Of a DNA stretch of 64,000 nucleotides, positions 15,706 to 24,006 are shown one piece after another. Within the stretch, counting starts at the first letter, position 1. Each line of letters begins with the position of its first letter. The notes beneath the pieces were generated by a model that saw only the letters and a list, made by a program, of their open reading frames with translations, did not search any database and had not been told where the DNA came from. The stretch covers positions 310,001-374,000 of the forward strand of contig JADJPA010000001.1 in assembly GCA_016713505.1 (NCBI GenBank). Direction: 5' to 3'. Origin of the DNA: Candidatus Competibacteraceae bacterium (GTDB lineage: Bacteria; Pseudomonadota; Gammaproteobacteria; Competibacterales; Competibacteraceae). A program made the translations under genes and the position numbers.

Positions 15706-16787
15706 TGAATCCGTCGATGTTGGCCAAACTGGAGCAGTTGGCGGCCCGTCATGAGGAGGTGAGCGCGTTGCTGGCCGAACCTGACATCATCAACGACAAC
15801 GACCGCTTTCGCGCCTTGTCGGTGGAGTATGCCCAACTGGAACCGGTAGTGGAGGGTTTTCACGGTTACCGCCGCGTGTTGGACGATCTGAGCTCGGCGC
15901 GCGACATGACGACCGACAGCGATCCCGATTTGCGGGCGTTGGCGCAGGATGAATTGCTGGACGTCGAAGCGCGGCGCGCCGAACAGGAGCGGGCGCTGCA
16001 AGTGTTGATGTTGCCGCGCGACCCGCACGATGCTGGCAATGTGTTTCTGGAAATCCGCGCCGGCACCGGCGGCGACGAGGCGGCGTTGTTCGCCGGCGAT
16101 CTGTTGAGGATGTACGTCCGCTACGCCGAACTGCGCGGCTGGAAGTTGGAATTGCTGAACGACAGTCCCGGCGAGCACGGGGGTTACAAGGAAGTTATCA
16201 GCCGCATCAGCGGCCAAGGGGCCTATTCGCGGCTCAAGTTCGAATCTGGCGCGCATCGGGTGCAACGGGTGCCGGAAACCGAGGCGCAAGGCCGCATCCA
16301 CACCTCCGCCGCCACGGTGGCGGTGCTGCCGGAACTGGCGGAAGTCGAGGAAATCGAGATCAATTCCAGCGACTTGCGCGTTGACACCTTTCGCGCCTCC
16401 GGGGCGGGCGGCCAGCACGTCAACAAGACCGATTCGGCCATCCGCATCACCCATTTGCCGAGCGGCATCGTGGTGGAATGTCAGGACGAACGCTCCCAGC
16501 ACAAGAACCGATCGCGGGCGATGTCGTTGCTGCAAGCGAAACTGCTGGCGGCGGAGCGGGAGAAGCAGACCAGCGCCCAGGCGCGGACTCGGAAATTGCT
16601 GGTCGGCAGCGGCGACCGTTCCGAACGCATCCGCACCTACAATTTTCCCCAGGGACGGGTGACCGACCACCGGATCAATCTGACGCTGTACAAGCTCGGC
16701 GATGTTCTGGAGGGGCATCTCGATGCAGTCATCGAGCCGCTGATTCAGGAATATCAGGCCGATCAACTGGCGGCGCTGGCCGAGTGA
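15705..16787 (+). CDS. prfA: Peptide chain release factor 1
   Basis: RF1 reads UAA and UAG stop codons and triggers peptide release. The 360-aa product contains the GGQ loop in FRASGAGGQHVNKTDSA near residue 232, whose Gln is the target of PrmC encoded next. The tripeptide anticodon region reads PET in RVPETEAQGRIHTS, where RF1 has PxT and RF2 has SPF, so this is RF1. The start shares one base with the hemA stop, and the stop overlaps the GTG of prmC. Confidence 0.98.
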   Translation: MNPSMLAKLEQLAARHEEVSALLAEPDIINDNDRFRALSVEYAQLEPVVEGFHGYRRVLDDLSSARDMTTDSDPDLRALAQDELLDVEARRAEQERALQVLMLPRDPHDAGNVFLEIRAGTGGDEAALFAGDLLRMYVRYAELRGWKLELLNDSPGEHGGYKEVISRISGQGAYSRLKFESGAHRVQRVPETEAQGRIHTSAATVAVLPELAEVEEIEINSSDLRVDTFRASGAGGQHVNKTDSAIRITHLPSGIVVECQDERSQHKNRSRAMSLLQAKLLAAEREKQTSAQARTRKLLVGSGDRSERIRTYNFPQGRVTDHRINLTLYKLGDVLEGHLDAVIEPLIQEYQADQLAALAE

Positions 16788-17632
16788 ATGGGGCGACGCT
16801 GGCCGGATTGCTAGCCGGCGCGACCCGCTGCTTGGCGCAGGCCAGCGCCGCGCCGCGCCTGGATGCGGAAGTTCTGCTCGCGGCGACATTGGAGCGCTCC
16901 CGCGCCTATCTGCTGGCGTGGCCGGAGCAGGTCCCGACCTCGGCGCAAGCGGCTCGTTTCAAGGCTTGGCTGGAGCGGCGGCTCGCCGGCGAACCGGTCG
17001 CTTATCTGCTCGGCCGGCGAGAATTCTGGTCGCTGGAGCTGGAGGTCACACCGGATACCTTGATTCCTCGGCCGGAAACCGAGCTGCTGGTGGAACTGGC
17101 GCTGGCCCATTTGCCGGTGGGTCGGCCGGTACTCATCGCCGATCTCGGCACCGGCAGCGGCGCGATTGCGTTGGCGCTGGCGGTCGAACGTCCTCTGGCG
17201 CGGATCGTCGCCACCGATTGCAGTCCGGCGGCCCTGGCCGTCGCCCGCAGTAATGCCAGTCGGCTGGGCATCAGCCATATTCAATTCCGCGAAGGCGATT
17301 GGTGCGCGCCGCTGGCCGGGGATCGCTTCGATTCGATCGTCGCCAATCCGCCGTATGTCGCCGCCAGCGATCCCCGCTGGCGCGCGGGCGAGTTGCGCTT
17401 CGAGCCGCCTCAAGCCCTAGTCTCCGGTGAGGATGGATTGAGCGCTCTCCGCGCTATCGTCGCTCAGGCACCCGATCATCTGGCGCCGGCCGGGTGGTTG
17501 CTGCTGGAGCACGGCTACGATCAAGGCGAAACGGTGCCTGCGCTGCTGCGACGACGCGGTTTTGTTGAAATTGCCGATCATCGGGACACCGCTGGTGTAA
17601 GCCGCTGCGCTTGCGGGCGTTGGCCGGGTTGA
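16784..17632 (+). CDS. prmC: Release factor glutamine N5-methyltransferase
   Basis: SAM-dependent methylation of the GGQ glutamine of RF1/RF2. The GTG at 16784 overlaps the prfA stop (GTGA) and gives a 282-aa protein of normal size; the open frame extends further upstream only as an out-of-frame reading of prfA. Motifs: RREFWSLELEV, PRPETELLV, the SAM loop DLGTGSGAIALALA, and the catalytic NPPY in VANPPYVAASDPRW. Translational coupling to its substrate's gene is typical. Confidence 0.97.
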   Translation: MNGATLAGLLAGATRCLAQASAAPRLDAEVLLAATLERSRAYLLAWPEQVPTSAQAARFKAWLERRLAGEPVAYLLGRREFWSLELEVTPDTLIPRPETELLVELALAHLPVGRPVLIADLGTGSGAIALALAVERPLARIVATDCSPAALAVARSNASRLGISHIQFREGDWCAPLAGDRFDSIVANPPYVAASDPRWRAGELRFEPPQALVSGEDGLSALRAIVAQAPDHLAPAGWLLLEHGYDQGETVPALLRRRGFVEIADHRDTAGVSRCACGRWPG

Positions 17633-17717
17633 AAACCGGCTGGTTGAGGTATACGGTTAAGGTGGAGTTTTTGCTAAGGACGGTGCCCGCGATTCAACAG
17701 CCTTGGAGGAGGGCGTG

Positions 17718-18128
17718 ATGCACGCCGATGCCGACGAGCTGTACAAACACCGCCTCATCCAATTCTGCCGGTTTCACCCCGACCCCGATCAGGTGGGCTC
17801 GGCGGCGCGCTGGTTGCAAGGCGTGGCCGGCATTCAAACCGTCGGTCTATTGTCAGAACAGACGCTGGCGGTGGTCTACGATCTGCGCTGCGTCACCTTG
17901 GAAGGCGTCGAGCGCGCCTTGGTTGAACTGGGCTACCACCTCGATAACAGTCTACTTTGCAAGCTCAAACGGGCGCTGTTCTATTACACCGAGGAAACCC
18001 AGCGCGAGAATCTCGCCATCACTCAAGAAGGCGATCTCATCCAGCGCGACGTGTTCGTCAATCGCTACCAGCGCGCCACCCACGGCTGTCGCGACCCACA
18101 ACCGGAATATTGGCGGGAGTATCAGTGA
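17718..18128 (+). CDS. Small protein with an HMA-like fold, no metal motif
   Basis: A 136-aa soluble protein with an excellent ribosome binding site (GGAGG 7 bases before ATG 17718). Residues 20-75 (ARWLQGVAGIQTVGLLSEQT, VVYDLRCVTLEGVERALVEL, GYHLDN) follow the beta-alpha-beta pattern of heavy-metal-associated domains, but the metal-binding CxxC at the start of the first helix is absent. The C-terminal half is basic then acidic (KLKRALFYYTEETQRENLAI) and ends in DPQPEYWREYQ. I do not recognise a named family; the HMA resemblance is a pattern judgement. It stands alone between prmC and creA. Confidence 0.7.
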   Translation: MHADADELYKHRLIQFCRFHPDPDQVGSAARWLQGVAGIQTVGLLSEQTLAVVYDLRCVTLEGVERALVELGYHLDNSLLCKLKRALFYYTEETQRENLAITQEGDLIQRDVFVNRYQRATHGCRDPQPEYWREYQ

Positions 18129-18248
18129 CGGGTCGAAGTGGGTGAGCGCCTACTGACTTCAAGCCGGCGGCAACGCTTTTATGATCCCCTGAATGCCTGA
18201 AGTTACGGTATCCTCACCAACCACCTTGTCAATCCGTGGAGATCGTTC

Positions 18249-18728
18249 ATGAAGCGTCTTATGTTGGGGAGCTTGCTCTATGGCGCGCTGGCGCTGGCGG
18301 CGCACGCTGAGGAAATCGGCAGCGTCGATACCGTTTTCAAATGGTTGGGACCCGATAACAAGATCGTGATCGAGGCCTTCGACGATCCCAAGGTCGAGGG
18401 CGTAACCTGCTACGTCAGCCGCTCCAAGACCGGCGGCATCAAGGGCGGCTTGGGATTGGCCGAGGACACGTCCGATGCGTCCATCGCCTGCCGGCAAGTC
18501 GGGCCGATTACTATGAAGGAAAAATTCAAGGATGGCGAAGAAGTGTTCAGCGAACGGCGTTCGCTGATTTTCAAGAAAATGCAGGTGGTGCGATTTATGG
18601 ACGAGGCTCGCAACACGCTGGTTTATATCGTCTATAGCGACCGCGTGATCGAAGGTTCGCCGAAAAACTCGATCACGGCGGTTCCGATCATGCCTTGGGG
18701 AAGTACGGCGCTGAAGGCGACGCCTTGA
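18249..18728 (+). CDS. creA: CreA family protein
   Basis: A 159-aa exported protein of the CreA family (function unknown in any species). An N-terminal signal peptide (MKRLMLGSLLYGALALAAHA, cut after AHA) is followed by EEIGSVDTVFKWLGPDNK, DDPKVEGVTCYVSRSKTGGI, and SLIFKKMQVVRFMDEARNTL, the family's conserved core. Periplasmic location is inferred. Convergent with pbpC, separated by 37 bases; GGAG lies near the ATG. Confidence 0.9.
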   Translation: MKRLMLGSLLYGALALAAHAEEIGSVDTVFKWLGPDNKIVIEAFDDPKVEGVTCYVSRSKTGGIKGGLGLAEDTSDASIACRQVGPITMKEKFKDGEEVFSERRSLIFKKMQVVRFMDEARNTLVYIVYSDRVIEGSPKNSITAVPIMPWGSTALKATP

Positions 18729-18765
18729 TGGCAAGACGATCTTGTCGTCTGGCGACCAAAGCGCC

Positions 18766-20901
18766 CTAGGGGCTCCGGCTGATCCACACCTCGACGGTGG
18801 CGGTCTGGCCGGCTTGATCCAGCACGACGATTCGCGCCAAACCCTCACCGTCCGGTTTCCAGAAGGCTTCCTGCCGCCAGGACATTTCGCCGAGCGGCCG
18901 ACCGTTGACCAACCAATGCAACGGTTTGACGCCGCCTTTGGCGGCCAGTGGCAGCTCGACGAGCGTGCCGTCGCGACCGCTGAGCTCCACCGTCGAGCCG
19001 GCTATCGGAAAAGTGATGCCCAGCGGTGGCGCATCGACGGTGGCCGCCGCCGGCCGGGTCCGAAAATAGCGGAGCCGTTCCGGCAGTTGCTCGCGGCCGA
19101 CTTGCAGCACGCCGGCAGGGGGCGCGACGGGTCGAGATTGGGCTTCCGGCAACAGGTCGAACACCCGAAACAACAGTGGTGCGGCGGTATTGCGGCCGTA
19201 ATGACCGGGACTGGGCGAACCGTCCGGCCGGCCGACCCAGACGCCCACGGTATGATCGGCGTCGTAGCCAAACGCCCAGGCGTCGCGGAAGCCGTAGGAG
19301 GTGCCGGTTTTATAGGCGATGGAGCGCGGACGGGCCACGCTGCTCGGAGAAAGGAGGCTGCCGGGCGGCGGCGCGCTACCTAGGATATCGGTCAGATACC
19401 AGCACGCTGCTTCCGTCAGTAGAGGCTGGCCGGATGTTGCCGGGTCAGCCTCGCTGAAGCGTAAGGGCGCGATCAGACCGCCGTTGGCAAAACCGGCGTA
19501 CAGCGTCACCAATTGTTCCAGCGACATCCCCACGCCCCCCAACACCAACGGCAGTCCCGGTTGGGGATAAGCCGCATTCCAGTGCGGTGGCAGGCCGACC
19601 TCGCGCAGCCGCGCCGCCACTCGCGCCGGTCCGACGTGTTCCAGCACCGCTACCGCTGGAACGTTCAGCGATTGTTGCAGGGCCTCGCGCACCGTCAATT
19701 GTCCGGCGTAAGTATTGTGGAAATTGGCGGGCGCGTAACCGCCGAAACGGGTGGGAACATCTTCAAGCAGCGTTTCGGGATGGATCAGCAACTCGTCGAA
19801 AGCCAAGCCGTATACCAAAGGCTTGAGCGTCGAACCCGGCGAACGTATCGCCCGGACCATATCGACCTGACCGGCTCGTCGCGTATCGAAAAAATCGCTG
19901 GCGCCGACATAGGCCCGCACCCGCCGGCTGCGATTTTCCACCACCAACAGCGCTATGCTGGCTTGCGGTTCCAACTGGCTTTGTCGCTGTTTGGCCAGCG
20001 CTTCCAGCGTTTGCTGTAAGTCCTGGTTGATGAAGGTGAAATGTGCCACCGCTTGCGGGCGCGTGGCCCGGAGCCGGCCGGCGAGGTGCGGAGCCAGCAA
20101 CGGCGTCAGGCGGCGTCGGATAGGTAACGGCTCCTGACGGGATTCCGACACCTCCCGCGCGTCGAGCACGCCAAGCTGCCCCATGCGTAGCAGCACTTTG
20201 TCGCGCGCCGCCCGCGCCCGTTCGGGAAATCGGTCCGGGCGCAATCGCGACGGTGCTTGCGGCAGCACCACCAGCAGCGCCGCCTCCGCCGCCGTCAATC
20301 GTGTGGGCTCCTTGCCAAACCAGGCCAGGGACGCGGCCCGCACCCCTTCCAGATTGCCGCCGAAGGGCGCTAGCGTCAGATAGAAGCCGAGAATTTCAGT
20401 CTTGTCATGACGCCATTCCAGTTGCAGGGCGCGCGCCATTTCGCCGATCTTGCCCAACACATCGCGCGAATGCGGTTCCAGCAAACGGGCGGTTTGCATG
20501 GTCAGGGTCGAAGCGCCTGACACCACCCGGCCCTGCCGCAGCCATTGGCCCAGCGCCCGCGCTACCGCCAGCGGATCGAGACCGAAATGGCTGGCGAAAC
20601 GCTGGTCTTCGTAGGCCAGCAACATCCGCAAATACAGGGGGTCAACCTCCTCGGGCCGCGCCGGCAGCCGCCAGTTGCCGGCGGCGACCGTGAAACCCCG
20701 CAACAGGCGGCCCCGCGCATCCAGCACCAACGCGGAGGTCTGACGGCCGCGCTCCGACGGCGGCGGCATCCAGCGATCCACGACCAGCAGCACAAATCCG
20801 ACCGCTAGAACCAGCACCGCCGAGCCGAGAGCGGCGCTCCCGAACTGGCGCAGACAGGCCACAAGGCGACGGACCGAACCGATCGGCGGAGTTGCCGTCA
20901 C
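18766..20901 (-). CDS. pbpC: Penicillin-binding protein 1C
   Basis: Class A bifunctional peptidoglycan synthase of the 1C type, 711 aa. A single membrane anchor (about residues 25-44, GSAVLVLAVGFVLLVVDRW) precedes the glycosyltransferase domain with AYEDQRFASHFGLDP (catalytic Glu) and GASTLTMQTARLL. The transpeptidase has RSPGSTLKPLVYG (SxxK), SLN in QQSLNVPAV, and KTGTSYGFRDAW. The C-terminal region from about 620 resembles the BiPBP_C domain of PBP1C. Slightly shorter than the E. coli protein. Its start overlaps the sirtuin stop by 4 bases. No alpha-2-macroglobulin (yfhM) partner is adjacent here. Confidence 0.95.
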   Translation of the reverse strand: MTATPPIGSVRRLVACLRQFGSAALGSAVLVLAVGFVLLVVDRWMPPPSERGRQTSALVLDARGRLLRGFTVAAGNWRLPARPEEVDPLYLRMLLAYEDQRFASHFGLDPLAVARALGQWLRQGRVVSGASTLTMQTARLLEPHSRDVLGKIGEMARALQLEWRHDKTEILGFYLTLAPFGGNLEGVRAASLAWFGKEPTRLTAAEAALLVVLPQAPSRLRPDRFPERARAARDKVLLRMGQLGVLDAREVSESRQEPLPIRRRLTPLLAPHLAGRLRATRPQAVAHFTFINQDLQQTLEALAKQRQSQLEPQASIALLVVENRSRRVRAYVGASDFFDTRRAGQVDMVRAIRSPGSTLKPLVYGLAFDELLIHPETLLEDVPTRFGGYAPANFHNTYAGQLTVREALQQSLNVPAVAVLEHVGPARVAARLREVGLPPHWNAAYPQPGLPLVLGGVGMSLEQLVTLYAGFANGGLIAPLRFSEADPATSGQPLLTEAACWYLTDILGSAPPPGSLLSPSSVARPRSIAYKTGTSYGFRDAWAFGYDADHTVGVWVGRPDGSPSPGHYGRNTAAPLLFRVFDLLPEAQSRPVAPPAGVLQVGREQLPERLRYFRTRPAAATVDAPPLGITFPIAGSTVELSGRDGTLVELPLAAKGGVKPLHWLVNGRPLGEMSWRQEAFWKPDGEGLARIVVLDQAGQTATVEVWISRSP

Positions 20902-21812
20902 GGGACGGCCGGGGGCGAAGCGAGAGCCGTTGGCGTCATGCCCAACCGCTCCAGCAGACCGCTCAGAGCAGGGCCGCAGGACCCGTCGAGCTTGAGCGTC
21001 AATTCATCGTCGGCGCGGGTACGGCCGAGATTGACAGCGGCGATCGGTTGGCCCCGAGCGGTGGCCAGCTTGCAGAAGCGGTACCCCGAAAAAACGCTCA
21101 GCGACGAACCGACCACCAGCAAGGCGCCGGCTTCAGCCAGTCGCTGGCAGGCGCGTTCGACCCGCGGCGTCGGCACGGTTTCGCCAAAAAACACCACCGC
21201 CGGTTTGAGTATCCCGCCACACTCAGGACAGTCGAGTATTTGGAAGCTGCTGAAATCCATCGCCTCTAAATCGGCATCGCCATCGGGGGCGATGGCAGAC
21301 ACCCGCATGACGAACGCGGGATTGCGTTTCGCCAAGTTCTGTTGGAACACCTCGCGCGGGCCCCGGTAGCGGCAACTCAGACAAACGACCGCATCGAGCC
21401 GGCCGTGCAGGTCGATCACGCGCCGGCTGCCGGCTGCTTGGTGCAGTCCATCTACGTTCTGCGTCACCAATTGATGGATAAAGCCGTCGGTTTCCAACCG
21501 AGCCAGCGCCAGATGGGCGACGTTGGGCCGGGCGCGGGCGAACATCGGCCAGCCCAACAGGCTGCGCGCCCAGTACCGCCGTCGGCTTTGTTCGCTGTTG
21601 ACGAACTCCTGGTAGCGAATCGGTTGTTGGCGTTTCCAGTCGCCGTTGGCGTCCCGGTAGTCGGGAATGCCAGAATCGGTGCTGCACCCAGCGCCCGTCA
21701 GAACGAACAGGGGTCGATGGCGCTCGATGAAGTCCGCTAAGGCGGCCAGCGGTTCAAAAGCCTCAAAAGAGGTCATGCTCGCTGCGGACTGTAGAGACTG
21801 ATCGAGGTTCAT
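20898..21812 (-). CDS. Sir2-family NAD-dependent protein deacylase
   Basis: A 304-aa sirtuin. NAD-binding TGAGCSTDSGIPDYR, catalytic TQNVDGLHQAAGS and LHGRLDAV, two zinc CxxC pairs (CLSC and CPEC), FGETVP and GSSLSVFSGY are all present, so an active deacetylase/deacylase is expected. The frame extends to 21851, but the ATG at 21812 is preferred; an ATG at 21776 (MTSFEAFEPL) is also plausible, and neither has a strong ribosome binding site. The 4-base overlap with pbpC implies one transcript, though a functional link is not obvious. Deacylase specificity cannot be read from sequence. Confidence 0.93.
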   Translation of the reverse strand: MNLDQSLQSAASMTSFEAFEPLAALADFIERHRPLFVLTGAGCSTDSGIPDYRDANGDWKRQQPIRYQEFVNSEQSRRRYWARSLLGWPMFARARPNVAHLALARLETDGFIHQLVTQNVDGLHQAAGSRRVIDLHGRLDAVVCLSCRYRGPREVFQQNLAKRNPAFVMRVSAIAPDGDADLEAMDFSSFQILDCPECGGILKPAVVFFGETVPTPRVERACQRLAEAGALLVVGSSLSVFSGYRFCKLATARGQPIAAVNLGRTRADDELTLKLDGSCGPALSGLLERLGMTPTALASPPAVP

Positions 21813-21910
21813 GGGCAGCATTATTGTCCAGTGCGAGCAGGACAGCCGCAATATATGTAATATTTTTCATTCATAAAGCTTTTAATTTTAATATAGGTAT
21901 AATATTTGCT

Positions 21911-21939
21911 TTGCTAATTATAGCATTAAACTGTATAAA
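21911..21939 (+). promoter_or_regulatory. Candidate sigma-70 promoter for the V4R-GGDEF pair
   Basis: TTGCTA (21911-21916) and TATAAA (21934-21939) are separated by 17 bases within an AT-rich stretch between the divergent sirtuin and V4R genes. It would leave a leader of about 75 bases before the ATG at 22022. A second TATAAT at 21898 lacks a matching -35. Confidence 0.45.
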
Positions 21940-22021
21940 ACTTAGATCAGTAGCTCGTAATCAGTTACTGAATAGCGCTTCTCAATCCATTAACATCAAT
22001 TACCTTCGACGGGCTACTATT

Positions 22022-22558
22022 ATGATTCCAAGCTTTGGTGAAAATTATAGTTTTCAGTGGGATGATCTCGGCGATATCGAACTGGGTCGCCCCAATTTGG
22101 GCCAAAGTGTGCCCGTCGTGGTTTATCGCTTGGCGCAATACACGATGCGGGAAGTCCTGGCCCAACGCTACGGCGATGCAGCAGCGGCGGAGATGCTGCA
22201 AGACGCCGGCTGGATCGCGGGTCGAGAGTTTTGCTTGAACTTGCTGGATCGCCATCAATCGTTTAGCACGTTTATCATGGAAGTGCAGGACAAGCTCAGG
22301 GAGCTGGGTATCGGCGTGCTGCGCGTCGAAAAGGCCAACCTGGACAATCTGTTGTTCACCATGACTGTTTCGGAGGATTTGGACTGCTCTGGATTGCCAC
22401 TTTCGGGTACCACGGTTTGCGATTATGATGAAGGCTTCATCGCCGGCCTGCTCTACACTTATACGGGGAAACCGTTTTCCGCCAAGGAAGTGGATTGCTG
22501 GGCGACCGGTGATCGAACGTGTCGTTTTGATATCAAGCCGGATTTAAAGGTTGCGTGA
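22022..22558 (+). CDS. V4R-domain (vinyl-4-reductase type) sensor protein
   Basis: A 178-aa single-domain cytosolic V4R protein. Residues 125-170 carry the zinc-site pattern of the DmpR/PoxR sensory domains: Cys133, Glu156, Cys159 and Cys167, i.e. C-x22-E-x2-C-x7-C, in the context CDYDEGFIAG and AKEVDCWATGDRTC. In DmpR/XylR regulators this fold binds aromatic effectors, so a small-molecule sensor role is inferred. The frame is open back to 21824, but the extension is AT-rich and overlaps the sirtuin upstream region; ATG 22022 is chosen, with a weak ribosome binding site. Its stop overlaps the GTG of a diguanylate cyclase (GTGA), so the two are surely co-expressed. Confidence 0.88.
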   Translation: MIPSFGENYSFQWDDLGDIELGRPNLGQSVPVVVYRLAQYTMREVLAQRYGDAAAAEMLQDAGWIAGREFCLNLLDRHQSFSTFIMEVQDKLRELGIGVLRVEKANLDNLLFTMTVSEDLDCSGLPLSGTTVCDYDEGFIAGLLYTYTGKPFSAKEVDCWATGDRTCRFDIKPDLKVA

Positions 22559-23463
22559 ACGAGCAGGATCGCCGTTATTTGGCCGCGGCGGCCGACAGGA
22601 TCAAGAGGTTGCTAGGCGCGCGCAGCGCGACGCCGCTGCGCGCCGGCGCGCTGTCTCCAGACCTTCAGGCATTTGCTGAGAGTTTTGACAACCTGTTGGA
22701 GCACATGGAAGTCTTGCGGCGTTTTACCATCACGCTCGCCAGTGGAGATCTGAGCTACGAGGCACCGCCGCGCAACCATCTGCTCGACCCGCTCAAGCAA
22801 CTGCAATCCAACCTGCGCCATTTGACCTGGCAAACCCAGCAAATCGCCGCGGGCAGCCTCGACCAGCACGTGGATTATCTGGGGGAGTTTTCCGTCGCTT
22901 TCAATCAGATGATTCAGGGTCTTCGGGAAAAACGCATCGCCGAGGAAAAGGTGCGCCATCTGAGCCTGCACGATGCGCTGACCGGGCTTTTTAACCGGAC
23001 CTACTTCAACGAAGAGCTCGAACGGTTGCGCTCGATGCGGAATTATCCGAATTGCTTCGTGATCGCCGACTTGGACGGACTCAAACCCGTCAACGATACT
23101 TACGGCCATCAGGTCGGCGATCTGCTGATTCAAAGGGCTGCCCGCGTGCTGGAGCACGGGGTGCGCACTGAAGACGTAGTGGCACGAATCGGGGGCGATG
23201 AATTCGCCGTTATTTTATACGGTACCGACTTCGCGACCGCCGAGACGATTATGGCCCGAATCCGCCAAGCGGTGGATGCTTATAACCAGCGCAACCAAAC
23301 TCTGCCTGTTTCCCTATCGTTGGGCGCCGGTATCGCCAACAATCACACCGAGCTGGAAGATTCTTTACGGCGGGCGGATCACGCGATGTATCAGGATAAA
23401 ATGCAACGGAAAGGCAAAAGTCGAAACAAGCCTCGGGAGCCCAAGAGCGCTCGCCGGCTTTAA
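22555..23463 (+). CDS. Soluble GGDEF diguanylate cyclase
   Basis: A 302-aa cytosolic protein predicted to make cyclic di-GMP. There is no membrane segment or signal peptide. Residues 50-125 contain HAMP-like helices (TLASGDLSYEAP, IAAGSLDQHVDYLGEFSVAF), then the GGDEF domain with LSLHDALTGLFNRTYF, the substrate loop DLDGLKPVNDTYGH and intact GGDEF at 213-217. RTED at 204-207 keeps the RxxD inhibitory site, so product feedback is expected. The GTG at 22555 overlaps the V4R stop by 4 bases; the V4R protein is the likely input partner. Confidence 0.94.
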   Translation: MNEQDRRYLAAAADRIKRLLGARSATPLRAGALSPDLQAFAESFDNLLEHMEVLRRFTITLASGDLSYEAPPRNHLLDPLKQLQSNLRHLTWQTQQIAAGSLDQHVDYLGEFSVAFNQMIQGLREKRIAEEKVRHLSLHDALTGLFNRTYFNEELERLRSMRNYPNCFVIADLDGLKPVNDTYGHQVGDLLIQRAARVLEHGVRTEDVVARIGGDEFAVILYGTDFATAETIMARIRQAVDAYNQRNQTLPVSLSLGAGIANNHTELEDSLRRADHAMYQDKMQRKGKSRNKPREPKSARRL

Positions 23464-23514
23464 ATCCCGCGGATTGCTCGCAAGCGGCCGCCTCCCGTGT
23501 CGGTCGAACGTCGG

Positions 23515-23982
23515 TCACAGCAACAGGGTGATGGCGTGAACGGCGATCCCTTCGCCGCGTCCGATGTAGCCCAGCCGTTCGGTGGTGGTCGCCTTGATGT
23601 TGACCTGGTTTGGAGCGATTTTCAGATCGGAGGCGATGTGCGCTTGCATGGCGGAAATATGCGGGGCCATGCGCGGGCTTTGGGCGATGATGGTGGCGTC
23701 CACGTTGCCGACCGCCAGTCGTTGGCCTGAGAGCAGCGCCACGACCCGGCGCAGCAGAAGCCGGCTGTCAATTCCCTTGAATTCCGCGCTGCTGTCGGGG
23801 AAATGCCGGCCGATGTCGCCCAAGCCGGCCGCGCCCAACAAGGCATCGCATAGGGCGTGCAGCAGCACGTCGCCGTCGGAATGCGCGATCAACCCGCGCG
23901 AGTGCGGGATGCGAACTCCCCCCAAGGTGATGAAATCGCCTTCACCGAAGGCGTGTACGTCAAAACCGTGACCGATGCGCAT
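23515..23982 (-). CDS. ispF: 2-C-methyl-D-erythritol 2,4-cyclodiphosphate synthase
   Basis: Cyclises CDP-methylerythritol 2-phosphate in the MEP pathway. The 155-aa trimeric enzyme starts MRIGHGFDVHAFGEG, with the zinc ligands in DVHAF and HSDGD, and ends with the family's KATTTERLGYIGRGEGIAVHA. Downstream of ispD by 24 bases in the ftsB-ispD-ispF order. Confidence 0.98.
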   Translation of the reverse strand: MRIGHGFDVHAFGEGDFITLGGVRIPHSRGLIAHSDGDVLLHALCDALLGAAGLGDIGRHFPDSSAEFKGIDSRLLLRRVVALLSGQRLAVGNVDATIIAQSPRMAPHISAMQAHIASDLKIAPNQVNIKATTTERLGYIGRGEGIAVHAITLLL

Positions 23983-24006
23983 ACGACCTTTGTTCGGAGA
24001 GCTTCG

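Noticed and set aside
15600..16889. Antisense ORF of 429 aa over prfA.
   Set aside because: Shadow of a conserved release factor gene; composition is not protein-like.
21824..22021. Possible N-terminal membrane extension of the V4R protein.
   Set aside because: Hydrophobic Ile/Phe-rich translation of AT-rich promoter DNA that starts at a TTG within the sirtuin upstream region; the V4R core is complete without it.
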